In this document: positions 1-13,600 of the stretch, piece by piece
Numbering within the stretch: position 1 is the stretch's first letter
Layout of the letters: the number at the start of each line of letters is the position of its first letter
Assembly (NCBI GenBank): GCA_964036295.1
Contig: OZ038466.1
Coordinates: 10,380,001-10,444,000, forward strand
Direction: 5' to 3'
From: Plumapathes pennacea
Taxonomy: Eukaryota; Cnidaria; Anthozoa; Antipatharia; Myriopathidae
Length of the DNA stretch: 64,000 nucleotides
Made by a program: the position numbers and the translations under genes
The notes under the pieces: model-generated
Database searches by the model: none
What the model saw: the letters and a program-made list of their open reading frames with translations, nothing else
What the model was told of the DNA's origin: nothing

Positions 1-1108
1 TGGTGAAGTTGCTTGCTTCGTATGAAAACGCCATCTCAGAAGTTACACATCCTACATGTACAAGTCTGATACACAAGTATGTTCAAGACAGCTATGCATT
101 AAGCTTTAATGCAAAATTCTGGGTCGATACAAAATTAATCTCTATCGGAAGCTGCAGACGTTTGAATACCGTGACAGTAAGAGGCGTGCATCACGCTTGT
201 GGAGCGAACATTAGGCTCGGATAGTCGGATATCAACCTTGAGCTTTTGACGACTTCGAGGTAATCAGTGACAAATATTCTCGATGTAATAGCCTGCCGGT
301 CTTCCCTGCTTTTGTTAAAGCGGCGTGAGTGAAAGCTAAGTAGCTGATGATTCGGTATTCCATAATACCCTCGTGACATTTCATTGACAGATCTTGTATC
401 TCTCGCGTGATATTTGCCTCAAACCTATTAGTAATTTAGTATCCTCAGACAATAAACAAAGCACCTTTACTTCACGCAAAACGAAGTTAAACGCCGACTG
501 TTCGTATACGCCGCACGTTACACAGAGCCCCCGAGTTTCCGACAAAGGGAGACTCTCTGCCCGCAGGGTAAATTCGAGTTCAAGTTTTATTAAGTTTCAC
601 CACGTCTTCCGCTTATTCGATGTTCTTCCACACAAATATTGCTCAGAACACAGATACATTGGTTGAAGCGGTATCTATAATCGAGCATTTGCACTCGGGA
701 ATGTTAAAACGACGCGAATCACGTACGGCCGAGTGAAACTTGTTTATACATTCTCAGACACTTCATTTACGACAGAAAGAATATTGCAAAGCAAGATAAT
801 TCCAACATAATCCTTCGAGCGACTGGGACTGCCAGATTCAGTTCATGACGGCGCATCAATATTATTGCTTCTGAAGCGGAGCAGACTAGTAAAGTTGAAG
901 GCGCATATTAGCTATCACAAGGAAAACCATACAGACATTGACACTTGTCTTTCTCTCTCTTCAAATTTGCTCGCCAATAACAAGTAGGTCATCACAATCA
1001 CGTGATCGCGAACAACCAATTACCGTGTGCAGATTCTCGACGGAGGAAAAAAAAAAAAATATTAACGACCTGCATTGCTAGACTCATCGCCCCCCAGGGG
1101 GCATGAGT
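1..1108. other. Unassigned sequence upstream of duplicon A
   Basis: I see no supportable exon here. Short open frames lack domain signatures and good splice sites. Homology to the second duplicon begins only near 1109, so the signal-peptide and V-like exons expected for gene A are not in this stretch. It holds a short A-run near 1047-1060 and no recognisable element. Confidence 0.4.
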
Positions 1109-1409
1109 AATTAAGGGGCTTCCCTTGTGACAAAAGTTGAGAACTCCCCTTAACCCCTTTTAAGGTTTAACAGAGATCAAGCGTACAGTTTTCTTTCGAT
1201 ACACGAATGACGGCGGATAGTATGGTACTAAAAAGGCGGTACGCGGTTCGCGATTTAAACTCAAGACCAAAGATTTCCAATACTACATTTTTATCCAACA
1301 CGAACCACAATTTAATTACAGTAGTTATGGGATTTTAAGCTGGTTTTGAACATGATTAGCTAAATGCAATTCTTTCAAATTATATTTAATTACCTTTCTT
1401 TTCATATAG

Positions 1410-4400
1410 TTCCTCCCCAACTGGTGATCAGCCCTGGAGATCAGACCGTGAATGAAAGCGACACATTGTTAGTCTTATGCAACGCTTCAGGAAATCCCGC
1501 TCCCCACATCACGTGGACAAAAATGGGGATGACTGGTCCACCAACTGCAACTGGAAACAGAATGAAGATCGCCAATGTTAGTCACGAAAAGCATGATGGG
1601 ATTTATGAGTGCACTGCAAGCAACGGAATCGGAAAGAACGCAACTGTCCTTTTTAAAGTCACTGTAAACTGTAGGTATACGTATGGAGTGAACCTGTTAA
1701 GGTTCTCCTGTTAGCGTATCGATCTTCTGAGATACAGGAAGATACAGAAAGCGATAATGTTTTTATAAATGGAGTTTTATCAGACTGAGAATATGAAAAT
1801 GTTGTTGTACGATATGATTATAGGGTAAACGTACCACAAACCTACTCCATTTATTAGAGAGCTATAGTAGAGCGCTGAGAAATTAGATGTAGTGCTATCC
1901 AGATAAAGAAACAGTATTCCAAGATGTGCGTATAAGTTATTATGATAAAACGTCATTAACGCCACAAATTCTTCCATCTGAAGTCTAGGTAACTCGCTCT
2001 TTACTTCTCCCATCACAGACAAAGCAATTATGACTCGTCTGCAAAGCAACCTGACAAATAACGAGCTGGTAACAGGCAGTGCATTGATGCTGAGCTGCAT
2101 GGCAGACGCGTTACCCTCTCCAGATTTCTACAGATTCTCCCAAAATGGCAATGCCTTACGGAACACACGTGGTGTCCTTACCATAGACAAGGCAATCATT
2201 TCACATGAAGGAGTCTACGAGTGCACTCCACACAACATCCTCGGCGCGGGGCAAGCTGCGGTGCTGAACATTACTGTTCTTGGTAAAAATAATTCTGTAT
2301 TTGATGCTTTCTTTAGCAATATTTTTTTATGGTTTTTCACTGTCCCAATGTGATTTTCTCCTCAGAACTAACTCTTACCATTCACGTCTCCCTAAAAACA
2401 TGTTAAAATACAACCCCAACTATGTTTTCCGGAGTCATTACAGTAAATGCACTATTCTTGTACCGAGTGATAGCATATGTTTTAAGAATTGGGCTCAAAA
2501 GACAAACCTGTACGAACAGATCTTTTGTTACCTTAATTCCCTACACTATTTTTATTCCGAAATGACTCCAACATTTTCTTTGCTGGGCTAGAAGATGAAA
2601 TAATTTTCTTTTTCGTTTCAGTCCCTCCTCAGATTGTCACAAAGCCACAAAACACAACCGTGAATGAAACTGATGCTCTGTTGCTCTTTTGTAACGCCAC
2701 TGGGCGTCCACCTCCGATCATATCGTGGAGCAAGGACGGTTTACCCCTGGGAGCATCTTCAGACAGTCAGACACTGAAACTAGAAAACACAACAAAACAG
2801 GATGCAGGGGTCTACACGTGTTCAGCTACAAGCAGAGTGACCAAGTCGGATACAGCCAAAGCTTTTGTGTCGGTTAACTGTGAGTACCTTCCGTTGATAA
2901 GGAAGAGAGTGGTTTGTTTGGGATTTTGTAGTAAAATTGTATGAGCCCGTCGCCCTGGCCAAGGGTTAACACTGTCAAAGACTCAAGGTGCCAGGCAAAC
3001 GTCAGGCAAGCTTCGCTGGACATGTATTTCAACCCCTAGGCGCTAGATTGAGCAAATCCACGTCGGCTTTTATAGCTATACCGGCAACAATCAATTGTTT
3101 TATCGTTACCTCGCAATAGACCACCACATGCCCTCGCAAAGAACATTTCTTATTCAAGTATTCTAGTCACAAGTTTGTCGATGAGACTGGGCACAATATC
3201 AACCAACTGTGGTATTTCTTCATGAAATTCCGCGACAAGGTTTGCTTTAAAAACCCCATAGCAACAAAAACAACAACAACAACAATAACTAAAGAAACAA
3301 TAAATCCGCACCCCACTAACAGAAATGCAATTTCCTTTATCATTTCAACAGATCGCCCCACCATAACACTCTGGTCCCAGACTGCTGGTTCGTGGATTAA
3401 TCAAACAACAGAACTCTTCTGTCAGGTGGAGGGGATTCCGACTCCTAACGTCTCGTGGTCAAGATCTGGAGCGAAGAGCCTAGCAACCGTTAATCACACC
3501 CATGTGATCAGCAAGTTTACCATTATTCCACGAAAACCACGTGACTTTGGAGTGTACACTTGCGAGGCCGTCAACATTCTTGGAACGCAGAAACAAAGCA
3601 TGAACCTCGTGCAATTCAGTAAGTTTTACGGTGATTGGGTTATTGGTGTGAATCCGAAGACGAAAGTAAGACGATTTCGCAGAAACTCTTCTGTGAAAAA
3701 TTTTGAATTGGAAGGGAGTGAATTTCGCAACAAATTTTCTCATTAAAAGTGTTTTCCTTCCTGTCCCTCATTATAGAGCCACCTGCTAAACCCGTAATCA
3801 GCGTCGAGTCGGGAATAAATGACATTCAAGTTCACTGGACACCTCCTGCTGACGGAGGACAACCAATAACAAACTACACAGTGCAGGTTAAGAAGATAGA
3901 AGGCGGCAAGTGGAGGGACTGCAAGGACATTAAACAGAAGGACAATAAAATGTCATGTTCTTTTACGGATGTCGAAAGTGGAACTAAATATGTTGTACGA
4001 GTGATTGCTGTAAATAAAATTGGTCGGAGTGAGCCCACCACGAAGGAAATAACGACCAAGCCTGGTATGTACTTATGTATGTATGGCAACATGTCTGCTG
4101 ACTTGTAATTCATTTGGACGTTGATTAAGCGATGAATAGGATTAAGACTAGCAGAGCTAAGCATCAAGGAAAATGTTCCGGCACAGTGCTCAGTTTCACG
4201 GCTATCAGGCGCTTCCGTTAAACAGTTTGCAAAGCAGACAATTTGCAGAGTGAAATATTTTACTCGACGGCAGCAACGCATACTTTAGATGATTGATTGT
4301 TCACTGATATGAACAGTAAAAGGTTGGCTTCGTTACCTCTCCAAAACCTGTATGTTATTGTAGCCAGTTGCACTAAATAATGTGTTAGACCATATCCAAA

Positions 4401-6103
4401 GCCTGTTTTAAACAAACACCCTATATTAAGCGGACACTTCACAATCTTTAAGAGTGTACAAGTTTGGCTGTATGATTTGGACATGCGTTTGACTGATATC
4501 GGGAACTTCGGAACAAAGATTAGGGTTAGTTGTATTGTTTGGTAAGCGTAATGGGGACCTGAAACAAACTACTAATTACGTTGAGGGAACAAAATCACGT
4601 TTAAACAATGACAAGTCCCCACAAACCACCAAATAAAAAGATTATGTGTGTGTGTATATATGTAGTCATGTATACATGTAAGGTATTTATGGACAAACTT
4701 TTAATTGAAAGTGGGGACCTTACTGGCCTATCTGTATATATGTAACTATGCTTGTAAGTTTGTTTGTTTGTATCAATGCTATGTCTGAAGTTAGTACACA
4801 CAAACGCGTCTTTGCATGCCGCAGCTCAGAAGTTTAGTAGCCCTTCTATTACAAGGCCCGGTTTTTTGAAAGCCGACTAAGCTAATCCGAGATTAACGAA
4901 ATTCTTTCTCTCGACCCCTCTGTCAATAAACCGCAGAGTTTTGTTCGAAGATGAACTAAAAAGCTTGTTCCAGCTTAAAAATGCATAAAGGAAGTTGTTG
5001 TGAACGAATTCTTCACATTTTCAGGCATATAAATGACATGAAAGTTTAGACCTAATCCAGGATTAGCCTAATCGTGCTTTGAAAAACCGGGCCCAGTACG
5101 ATGAGACCATATACAATTCCCAAAATAGCGAAAACTTGCCGTTTATTCGTAGATGACTCCACATCCACTCATGCAAGGATCGCTGGTTTCCCTCCTTGGA
5201 TATACTGGATCATAGGAGCAGGAAGCCTTGTCATCGTTATTGTTATCGTTACTGTGGCTGTCGTCTGCATTGTGAAAAAGAGGAGAAGCACAAGAACTGA
5301 AGGTCAGGCTTTCTGTAAAATGATTTAAAATATATATTGTTTTTGTCGTTTCTCTGCAACGACGTAATCGTGTTGAGACCTATTCTATTTCTTGTTTTCT
5401 TGTGCTGACTAATTTATCATATTTCTTGTCGTGTTGTCAGTGCTCCTATTTGTTTGTTTGCTTGTCTTCTTGTTGTACCATGACATTCTTTTCTTTTTCT
5501 TGTTGTGTTATATCATATTCTGCATATATTTTTTTGTTCCGTTGTGCCCTATCCCGTTGAAGCCCGGATTTTTCCGGGATATCCTTACAACTGCTTAAGA
5601 GGTTTTTTCGCTGTAAATTCGAGCAATGCACGCAAAAAGTCTATACTGAAAATAACAGTGAAATTGCGTTGTAATTTATCCTATATTTCTCACTGCTTGA
5701 AATTTTAGAAAGACTGCATTAATTTATATAGAATCGCAAACAAAGAGGATGAGAACGAGGAGTAGGACTGTGTATGTTACTCTGTGTTCCTCCTTCTCTT
5801 CATCAATTCCATTACTCTGCAACGTTTTGTATCTAACCAAAATGTTTTTTTTTTACAGAGTACAATTTAGAGAAAATGTAAGTATCATCTCCTATTGTTC
5901 ACATATTTCTCGCTCACACATCGCGACGTTTGTCTTCTTTCGTCCGCTCATAACCTCTCTAATTCCTGTTCTGCTGCTTTTTCTTAAGCCGAAAAAAACC
6001 GACTCCCTACTCTCTTGCTTATGGGAATTCTGCACAAGATGAGGAGACGGAAGAAGACCAGGTGGAAGACCAGGGAGAAGTCAAACAGCCGACAAAAGTG
6101 TGA
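1410..6103 (+). CDS. Gene A: Ig/FN3 transmembrane receptor (5' partial)
   Basis: Eight exons join in frame: 1410-1670 (Ig1), 2019-2282 (Ig2), 2622-2879 (Ig3), 3352-3618 (Ig4), 3777-4064 (FN3), 5153-5302 (TM), 5859-5877 (19-bp microexon) and 5989-6103 (tail plus stop). Together they give about 540 residues. Every ectodomain exon is phase 1-1 with AG/GT borders. Ig1, Ig3 and Ig4 carry the canonical C...W...YxC pattern. Ig2 has both cysteines but lacks the core Trp (YRF instead). The FN3 domain has PPAKPVI and WTPPADGG signatures. The TM segment, after FPPWIYWIIGAG, is rich in Val/Ile and ends in a basic KKRR stop-transfer. The tail is acidic, with DEETEEDQVED, and has no canonical ITIM or ITAM. 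It is predicted to be a type I membrane protein for adhesion or recognition. Signal peptide and N-terminal domain must lie upstream of the window or be missing. Ligand and function are unknown. Confidence 0.82.
4855..5094. mobile_element. MITE-like element with GGCCCGGTTTTT termini (copy in A)
   Basis: About 240 bp between inverted ends: it starts GGCCCGGTTTTTTGAAAGC and ends GCTTTGAAAAACCGGGCCC. It lies in the intron between the FN3 and TM exons. The same element sits at the equivalent place in gene B, so it was inserted before the duplication. No coding capacity was seen. Confidence 0.75.
5153..5302 (+). CDS. Gene A transmembrane exon
   Basis: This exon encodes a short Ser/Thr stalk, then FPPWIYWIIGAG leading into a roughly 22-residue Val/Ile helix and the basic anchor KKRRSTRTEG. 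It is phase 1 on both sides (acceptor TTATTCGTAG, donor GGTCAGG). The Trp codon of YWII is TGG here. The same codon is TGA in gene B, so this copy is the intact reference. Confidence 0.85.
5859..6103 (+). CDS. Gene A cytoplasmic tail (microexon plus terminal exon)
   Basis: A 19-bp microexon (acceptor TTTTACAG, donor GTAAGT; residues EYNLEK) goes from phase 1 to phase 2. The terminal exon starting at 5989 restores the frame and encodes KKPTPYSLAYGNSAQ followed by a run of Glu/Asp, ending at TGA 6101-6103. Gene B keeps the same two exons at the same lengths (19 and 115 bp), which supports the reading. Tyrosines are present, but none fits the ITIM or ITAM consensus. Confidence 0.75.
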
Positions 6104-7564
6104 AAGAATCAGCACTGACACCACTATCTAATAACACTACAGGCCTAAGAACCCTTAAGAACTCAACGCTATCTCGAACAGAATCCGTTTTCCCTTGAAA
6201 ATTTACTAATGGTAAAAATTTCCCTTGCATGGTAGAATTAACCCCGCTATCTCGAACTATTTCCGCTTCCCTTTAGGGTTCTATTGTAATTGTACTAGAC
6301 GCTACAGTTGAACGTTTCTCGAGTTAGATGCATATGTTACTCAGGCTGAAAGAATAGAGGAACGAAAAAGTATGTTTTTGGCGGGAAAATAGGGACCATT
6401 ATTGATGTCATTCATACGGTATGTTTGATCCCATTATGGAACAAGAAAAGCAATGTTGATGAAAAGGTTCGGTGAAGGTCGATATTGTCCACAGATATAA
6501 CGTTCAATTTGAGTAAGTGAAGATATTCGAAACATCCCGAGAAAAAAAGCACTTGACCAAGAAAAAGCAACTCCTCCTTTTCCTGTAATGCCCAAACAAA
6601 TCAGCAGTTGACCAAATTATTTCAAAGGTGTGGTCTCTAAATGTAATCACAAAATGTTCAAATAGACCAGTCAGACCATGAAGGCAATGCAAAAAAATGC
6701 ACGAATAAATGAAAACAAGGGAGGATGACCAAGGAAACCGATTCCTCACACATAACCCTACACCAACGTTACTTTTTCAGAAACAATTACGGGCATCTCT
6801 TCAAGTCATCATACCACCCCACCCACCGGGATAGCATTTGTCGCCAACAAACGAACTGCGCAATGAAGCACCCCTCTCGTATAGTCTTGTACCATGGTCA
6901 GAAAAACAATACCTTAACCCTTTCACTCCCAAGTTCAAAATTCAGACTCTCCCAACCAGTCAAGAGAAAAATGTATGAGTAATGTAGTGAGAATTGATTG
7001 TTCAATGAATGATCATATGAGCAAGCTATGCAAACCCAAGTTCTCCCTTTTGTATGATCTTTCTCTGGTGAGAGACTGAAGAACATTGATATTGATCACT
7101 CTTGGGAGTAGAAGGGTTAAACAACCAACAGAAACCATAACCCTAAAAACAGCGGAGCTGCTGTACGTAGGAAATCTATCAAAAAAGAAGCATCCGCACC
7201 GAGCTGCTACACTCTGCTGCACGTCAAATGAAACAGAAAATAATGCATGTGGCAAGTATACATTAAAAAAACATTGCTTGAATATGAAGCACTTTTAAGA
7301 AGCAGATCCCATGCAATTTAAACAGCCAGTTCTCGATCTCTGTCACGCGAAAATCAGAACAAACTCAAGGGGAAAAAAAAGAAAAAACAAAGCTGATTGC
7401 CGCACAAGCGTGACATGACCTCTCAAGTTGATACTGCGTGTATCACGTTCCAATAGCATCACCGTTGTACATGATGAGGAAATAGCTCTGATTTGCCAGG
7501 AATTATTTTGCCGGTGAACGCACATTTATAGTCCACTAAACGTCACCGAGGAGGGCTGTGCTTC
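6104..7564. other. Interval between gene A and gene B
   Basis: The first part, to about 6658, is the duplicon 3' flank, matched at 15991-16532. The rest holds one copy of a CACTCCC-ended MITE family (6914-7120) and the presumed promoter and 5'UTR of gene B. No further exon is supported. Confidence 0.5.
6914..7120. mobile_element. MITE family copy 1 (TTAACCCTTTCACTCCC termini)
   Basis: About 207 bp with inverted ends TTAACCCTTTCACTCCCAAG and CTTGGGAGTAGAAGGGTTAA. Related copies lie at 31045-31224 and about 56565-56749, sharing the internal words ATGCAGAT/ATTCAGAC, TATGAGT and ATGTAGTA. Three dispersed copies with matching ends make this an interspersed family. Confidence 0.7.
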
Positions 7565-7676
7565 ATGATGGATCCACAACCTCGTAAATTTGGAAATGAT
7601 CACTCAGCAAAATGGATTTATTACGTTTGCGTGATGTTCTTTGTACTCTTATTTTCTGAACAGTTGCCGCTCGCAG
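7565..7676 (+). CDS. Gene B signal-peptide exon
   Basis: Two in-frame ATGs (7565 and 7568) precede a polar N-region, then a hydrophobic core (WIYYVCVMFFVLLF) and a small-residue end (PLAG) at a perfect donor CAG|GTAAGT. It is phase 1, matching the V-like exon. I chose the first ATG; the second gives one residue fewer. Confidence 0.82.
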
Positions 7677-10600
7677 GTAAGTAAGACATCTGTTTTGTCC
7701 TCTTATCATATTTGAATGCATTCTGTTCTTAACTGGTATTAACAGTGCGTTTCGTTAGAAGTTTGTCTCAGATTGGCAATAGTGTATAGAACGCGTGCTT
7801 TACCTTTCTCGGGGCTTGGGGGAGTTTCTATTGTTATTAGTCGACAATTAACGAGCAGAGTGAACTGATGAATAATATATATCGGTAAGATATGAAAATT
7901 TTCAAATCCGTCTCTTTTCCTATGATTATGGCCGACTGAAACTGCAGTGCAAGTACATATTGACATGCGTGCCGCCGGCCTTCAGCCTTATTCCGCTGTT
8001 CTCAAATTTGTTTCACCCTTTGCCATCTCTATCCGCACAGTTTTCCTTTCCTGCTCTCTCACCAAGTCATTTTACATTCTTATTTATGTCTTTCGATAAG
8101 TGCTAGATTTCTAAAATGTTTAATCAGTTCTCGAACGCCAACAAATTTGCAGAATTGGTCATATGGCGCCATAAAAATGAGAAATACTCCTTAACTGACA
8201 AGCACAATATGCTCAGACCCATCCCCACGATAAAGCGGTACTTTTGTAATAGAGGCGAAAGCCGCTTAATAAAGGAAATCAGATCTCGTGCAGGAAAAGG
8301 TCGAACCTGCATAATGTAAACACCCCCTTAAATATCAAATGTTGCAAAAGAATTAGGACCCAGTCAGCTTTGTGGAACTGCACTGAACATACCCTTTCGA
8401 CTATTCTCAGTTAGAATAAAATCGGAAAATTGGGCCATTTTAATTCAGGGTCAGGAGTTAAACGATTTATCATTACTCGTATTTTATACCTAATCACTGC
8501 AAACAGCAAAATAAACACGAAACAACAAAGGATGTCAAAGTATTCGTAGCAGTTTCGAAATGCCATTTGTTTGCATGCCTGCGTGGTTGACGTTCCTGAT
8601 ATACAGTGTCGATAAACAGTTCGCCAACATCAATTCATTGAAACCACAGAAGAAGGAGAGCATGAATTGGTATCGTTTGGGCACAGGAGGTACTTACTAG
8701 CATTTAGAAGCTAATAGGTATGTGCCACCCCAAAGGGTACAGTTAAGTTGAAAGAGTTCGTCTGAAATTGGGCAACATCCTGATCATCGTCTGGAATACT
8801 GCAGGACAGGATAGGTAGGATACACATTTTGGGAAACAAGTCAGAAGAAGGGTACAGATATATACTATGTTTTGTTATGAAGTAGGGGGGTCAGGACCCG
8901 CACGTTTCAACATGCTTTGCATGCCAAAGTCAAACAGAAACATGACACGACAGAAACGACTTCCTCGGCAGACTGAAACAAAGCATATTGATTGCATGAG
9001 ATATATAAGGAGAAATGAATATAATTTTAGTTCATCTATAAAAAAGGAATGAGAAGTTTCACTAAAGAACGAAAGAGATTCTACAGTGCTTGGATAGAGC
9101 CTTTGGACTAATTGAAACATTATACGATTCAGTCGCAGCCCGATATATTTACATAAACAGGTTACATAAATAAGTATCTCATGCCCGATTTTCACTGTTA
9201 CTTTAGCCTGCGGAGACAGCTTCCTAATAGCGGGTGGCCTTTCAAAACATCCCCAGCTGAGAGACGGTCACAGGGGCACTCTCTATGATCGACTATACGG
9301 GGAACGTTCCGCCCAAAAGGGGTCCCATTTGTAGCCAGTATACCCGATATTTTAAGGGTTAGAATTATTCAAGGTCCACGGGTGTAATATGGGGTTAGTG
9401 TCCATTGATTTGAACGTAAATTATCATCATATGTAATTGTAGACCATAAAATATTTATCTCTCTTTGTATTCGTTACAGAAAGTATCACCGTGACGCGGC
9501 CACCTAATCCCACCAAAGTGAAGATAGGGTCTACCGTCTCTTTAACGTGGAGTTATGAATTAAACGAAAATGGGGTCTTTAATTACGTCGAGTTTTCGAG
9601 AACAAAAAGTGGAGGCAGAAACGAATTCATTGGTTCCATAAACGCAAAAAATGTTGTTACTAATATGTTTCCAGGCTACATGACGCTGACATTCACAAAC
9701 CAGTCTACAACACTTTCCATAAACGTAACCCGGTTAACAGAAGAGGCAGAGTATTGCTGCAAAATTTCGACAACTAAGGGAAGACCTGAGACCTGTATCA
9801 ACTTAAAAGTTCTTGGTAAGTATTTAAAATTGATGTTTTCAGGACGACTTGCTAGCCCTTGTAAAGCGTATCTGTCTGCCAGTGTACTTTTTTAGGGGAA
9901 TGTTTGTGGGGATAAATGAACGGACATATACCCCATCTATGTGTACATGCATCAGAGTATATACATGTAAACATTATACGAAATTAATGTTGTTATCCCT
10001 AAGTGCCTTTATGTATGTGAGTATATGAATGATGGAGGAATGAGACACTTCTTCTGCTTCGTTTTTTTCCACCACCAACCCTTCCCTTTCCCCTTTCAGT
10101 GTTATAAGAAACAACACGTTGACCGCTATGTACATCCGACATTCAAGGTCCTGGAAGAAGGGGCCAGAGAGAGCTTAAGTAATTTTTTCAGAAAGTTGAA
10201 ACAATTCACTGCTTTGTGGTATTGTCTCAACAGGTCTGATCCAAGATTTGTGCACACAAATGAAAAACAGTGGGAGTACCTAACTTAGTACGGAAAACAT
10301 ACAAATTGTGGAAAAGAATTGAAATCGATTGATATGTCTAACTCACGAGATTGAGTATTGGAGGGCTAGGGTGTTGTGATCAATTAAGCGGCTTCCCTTG
10401 TGACATACTTCGAGAATTTCCTTTAACCCTTTGAGGTTTAAGAGAGATCAGGCATACTGCTTTTCTTTTGATACACAAATCACAGCGGATAGTACGGTAC
10501 TAAAAAGGCGGTACAGGACGTGATTTCCAATACTACACTTTTACCCGACACAAACAACATAATTTCACTACAGTAATTATGGTACTTTAAGCTGGTTTTG

Positions 10601-13600
10601 AACATGACTAGCTAAATGCAGTTCTTGAAATTTCTGTATATTAATTACCTTTCTTTTTATATAGTTCCTCCCCAGTTGGTGCTCATCCCTGGAGATCAGA
10701 CCGTAAATGAAAGCGACACGCTGTTAGTCCTCTGCAACGCTTCAGGAAATCCCGCTCCCAACATCACGTGGACAAAAGTAGGGATGACTGGTCCGCCTGT
10801 TGCAACTGGAAACACAATGAAGATCGCCAACGTCAACCACGAAGAGAATGCTGGGATTTATGAGGGCACTGCAAGCAACGGAATAGGAAAGAACGCAACT
10901 GTCCTTTTTAAAGTCACTGTAAACTGTACGTATACGTATGGAGTGAACCTAATAAGGTTCTCCTGTTAGTGTATCGGTCTATTGAGATACAGAAAGGTAC
11001 AGCAAGCGATAATGTTTTTATGAATGGAGTTTTATCAGACTGAGAATATGAAAATGTTGTTGTACGATGTGATTATAAGGTTGCCATTCTAAATCCAGTA
11101 AATGTACGACAAACCTACTCATTTACTAGAGAGCTATAGTAGAGCGCTGAGAAATTAGATGTAGTGCTATCCAGACAAAGAAACAATATTCCAAGGTGTG
11201 CGTGTAAGTTATCATGATAAAACGTCATTAACGCCACAAATTCTTCCATCTGAAGTCTTGGTAACTCGCTCTTTATTTCTCCCATCACAGACAAAGCAGT
11301 TATGACTCATCTGCAAAGCAACCTGACAAACAACGAGCTGGTAACAGGCAGTGCATTGAAGCTGAACTGCACAGCAGACGCAGTACCCTCTCCAGAATTC
11401 TACAGCTTCTCCCAAAATGGCAATGCCTTACGGAACACAAGTGGTGTCCTTACGATAGACAAGGCGAACATTTCACACGAAGGAGTCTACGAGTGCACTC
11501 CACACAACATCCTCGGCGCGGGACAGACAGCGAAGCTGAACATTACTGTTCTTGGTAAGAGAAACTCTGAACCTTCTTCTCCATCACTTCATTGGTCATT
11601 GGTTAACATCTCAGAAACATAATTCAACCTGAAGCTTTTCTCGTTTCAGTCCCTCCTCAGATTGTCACAAAGCCACAAAACACAACCGTCAATGAAACTG
11701 ATGTTCTGTTGCTCTTTTGTAACGCCACTGGCCGTCCACCTCCGATAATATTGTGGAGCAAGGACGGTTTAACCGTGAAAGAATCTTCAAACAGTCAGAC
11801 ACTGAAAAAAGAAAATGCAACGAAACAGGATGCAGGAGTCTACACGTGTTCAGCTATAAGCAGAGTGACCCAGCCGGATACAGCCAAAGCTGTTGTGTCG
11901 GTTAACTGTAAGTACCTTCCGTTGATAAGGAAGGGAGTTGTCTGCTTGAGATTTTGTAGTAAAATTGTATGAGCCCGTCGCCCTGGCCCAGGGTTAACAC
12001 TGTCAAAGACTCAAGGTACCAGGCAAACGTTAGGCAAGCTTCGCTGGACATGCATTTCAACCCCTAGGCGCTAGATTGAGCAAACCCACGTCGACCTTTA
12101 TAGCTATAGCGACAACAATCAATTATTTTATCGTTACCTCGCAATAGACCACCACATGGCCTCACAAAGAACATCCCTTATTCCAGTATTCTAGTCACAA
12201 CTTTGTCGATGAGACTGGGCACAATATCAACCAACTGTGGTACTTTTTCATGAACTTCTGCGACAAGGTTTACTTTGAAAACCCCATAGCAACAAAAACA
12301 ACAACAACAATAACTAAAGAAACAATAAATCCGCACCCCACTAACAGAAATGCAATTTCCTTTATCATTTCAACAGATCGCCCCACCATAACACTCTGGT
12401 CCCAGACTGCTGGTCCGTGGATTAATCAAACAACAGAACTCTTCTGTCAGGTGGAGGGGATTCCGACTCCTAACGTCTCGTGGTCAAGATCTGGAGCGAA
12501 GAGTCTGGAAGCCATTAATCACACCCATGTGATCAGCAAGTTTACCATTACTCCACGGAAACCACGCGATTTTGGAGTGTACACGTGCGAGGCCGTCAAC
12601 ATTCTTGGAACGCAGAAACAAAGCATGAACCTCGTGCAATTCAGTAAGTTTTACGGTGATTGGGTTATTGGTGTGAATCCGAAGACGAAAGTAAGACGAT
12701 TTCGCAGAAACTCTTCTGTGAAAAATTTTGAATTGGAAGGGAGTGAATTTCGCAACAAAGTTTCTCATTAAAAGTGTTTTCCTTCGTGTCCCTCATTATA
12801 GAGCCACCTGGTAAACCCGTAATCAGCGTCGAGTCGGGAATAAATGACATTCAAGTTCACTGGACACCTCCTGCTGACGGAGGACAACCAGTAACAAACT
12901 ACACAGTGCAGGTTAAGAAGATAGAAGGCGGCGAGTGGAGAGACTGCAAGGACATTAAACAGAAGGACAATAAACTGTCATGTTCTTTTACGGATGTCGA
13001 AAGTGGAACTAAATATGTTGTACGAGTGATTGCTGTAAATAAAATTGGTCGGAGTGAGCCCACCACGAAGGAAATAACGACTGGTATGTACTTATGTATG
13101 TATGGCAACATGTCTGCTGACTTGTAATTCATTTGGACGTTGATTAAGCGATGAATAGGATTAAGACTAGCAGAGCTAAGCATCAAGGAAAATGTTCCAG
13201 CACAGTGCTCAGTTTCACGGCTATCAGGCGCTTCCGTTAAACAGTTTGCAAAGCAGACAATTTGCAGAGTGAAATATTTTACTCGACGGCAGCAACGCAT
13301 ACTTTAGATGATTGATTGTTCACTATATGAACAGTAAAAGGTTGGCTTCGTTACATCTCCAAAACCGACATGTTATTGTAACCAGTTGCACTATAAATAA
13401 TGTGTTAGACCATATCCAAAGCCTGTTTTAAACAAACACCCTATATTAAGCGGACACTTCACAATCTTTAAGAGTGTCCGCTTAGTAGTGTACAAGTTTG
13501 GCTGTATAATTTGGACATGCGTTTGACTGATAATGAGAACTTTGGAACAAAGATTAGGTTTAGTTTTATTGTTTGGTAAGCGTAATGGGGACCTGAAACG

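Larger units (their letters stand above)
1109..6658 (+). repeat. Segmental duplicon A
   Basis: This block aligns by eye, exons and introns alike, with 10382-16532. Both begin at a shared stretch containing GGCTTCCCTTGTGACA-like sequence and both stop at TCACAAAATGTT. The 3' half (Ig4, FN3, TM and tail) is nearly identical, while the Ig1-Ig3 part is more diverged. The copies differ by a roughly 800-bp insertion in B, a shorter Ig2-Ig3 intron in B and small indels. Confidence 0.85.

Noticed and set aside
5859..5877. ITAM in the tail of genes A/B
   Set aside because: EYNLEK and PYSLAY do not satisfy YxxL/I spacing, so no ITAM or ITIM was called.
5749..6042. Open frame ending in SLLSCLWEFCTR over the last exon of gene A
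   Set aside because: The correct frame, fixed by the microexon phase and conserved in gene B, gives YSLAYGNSAQ and an acidic tail.
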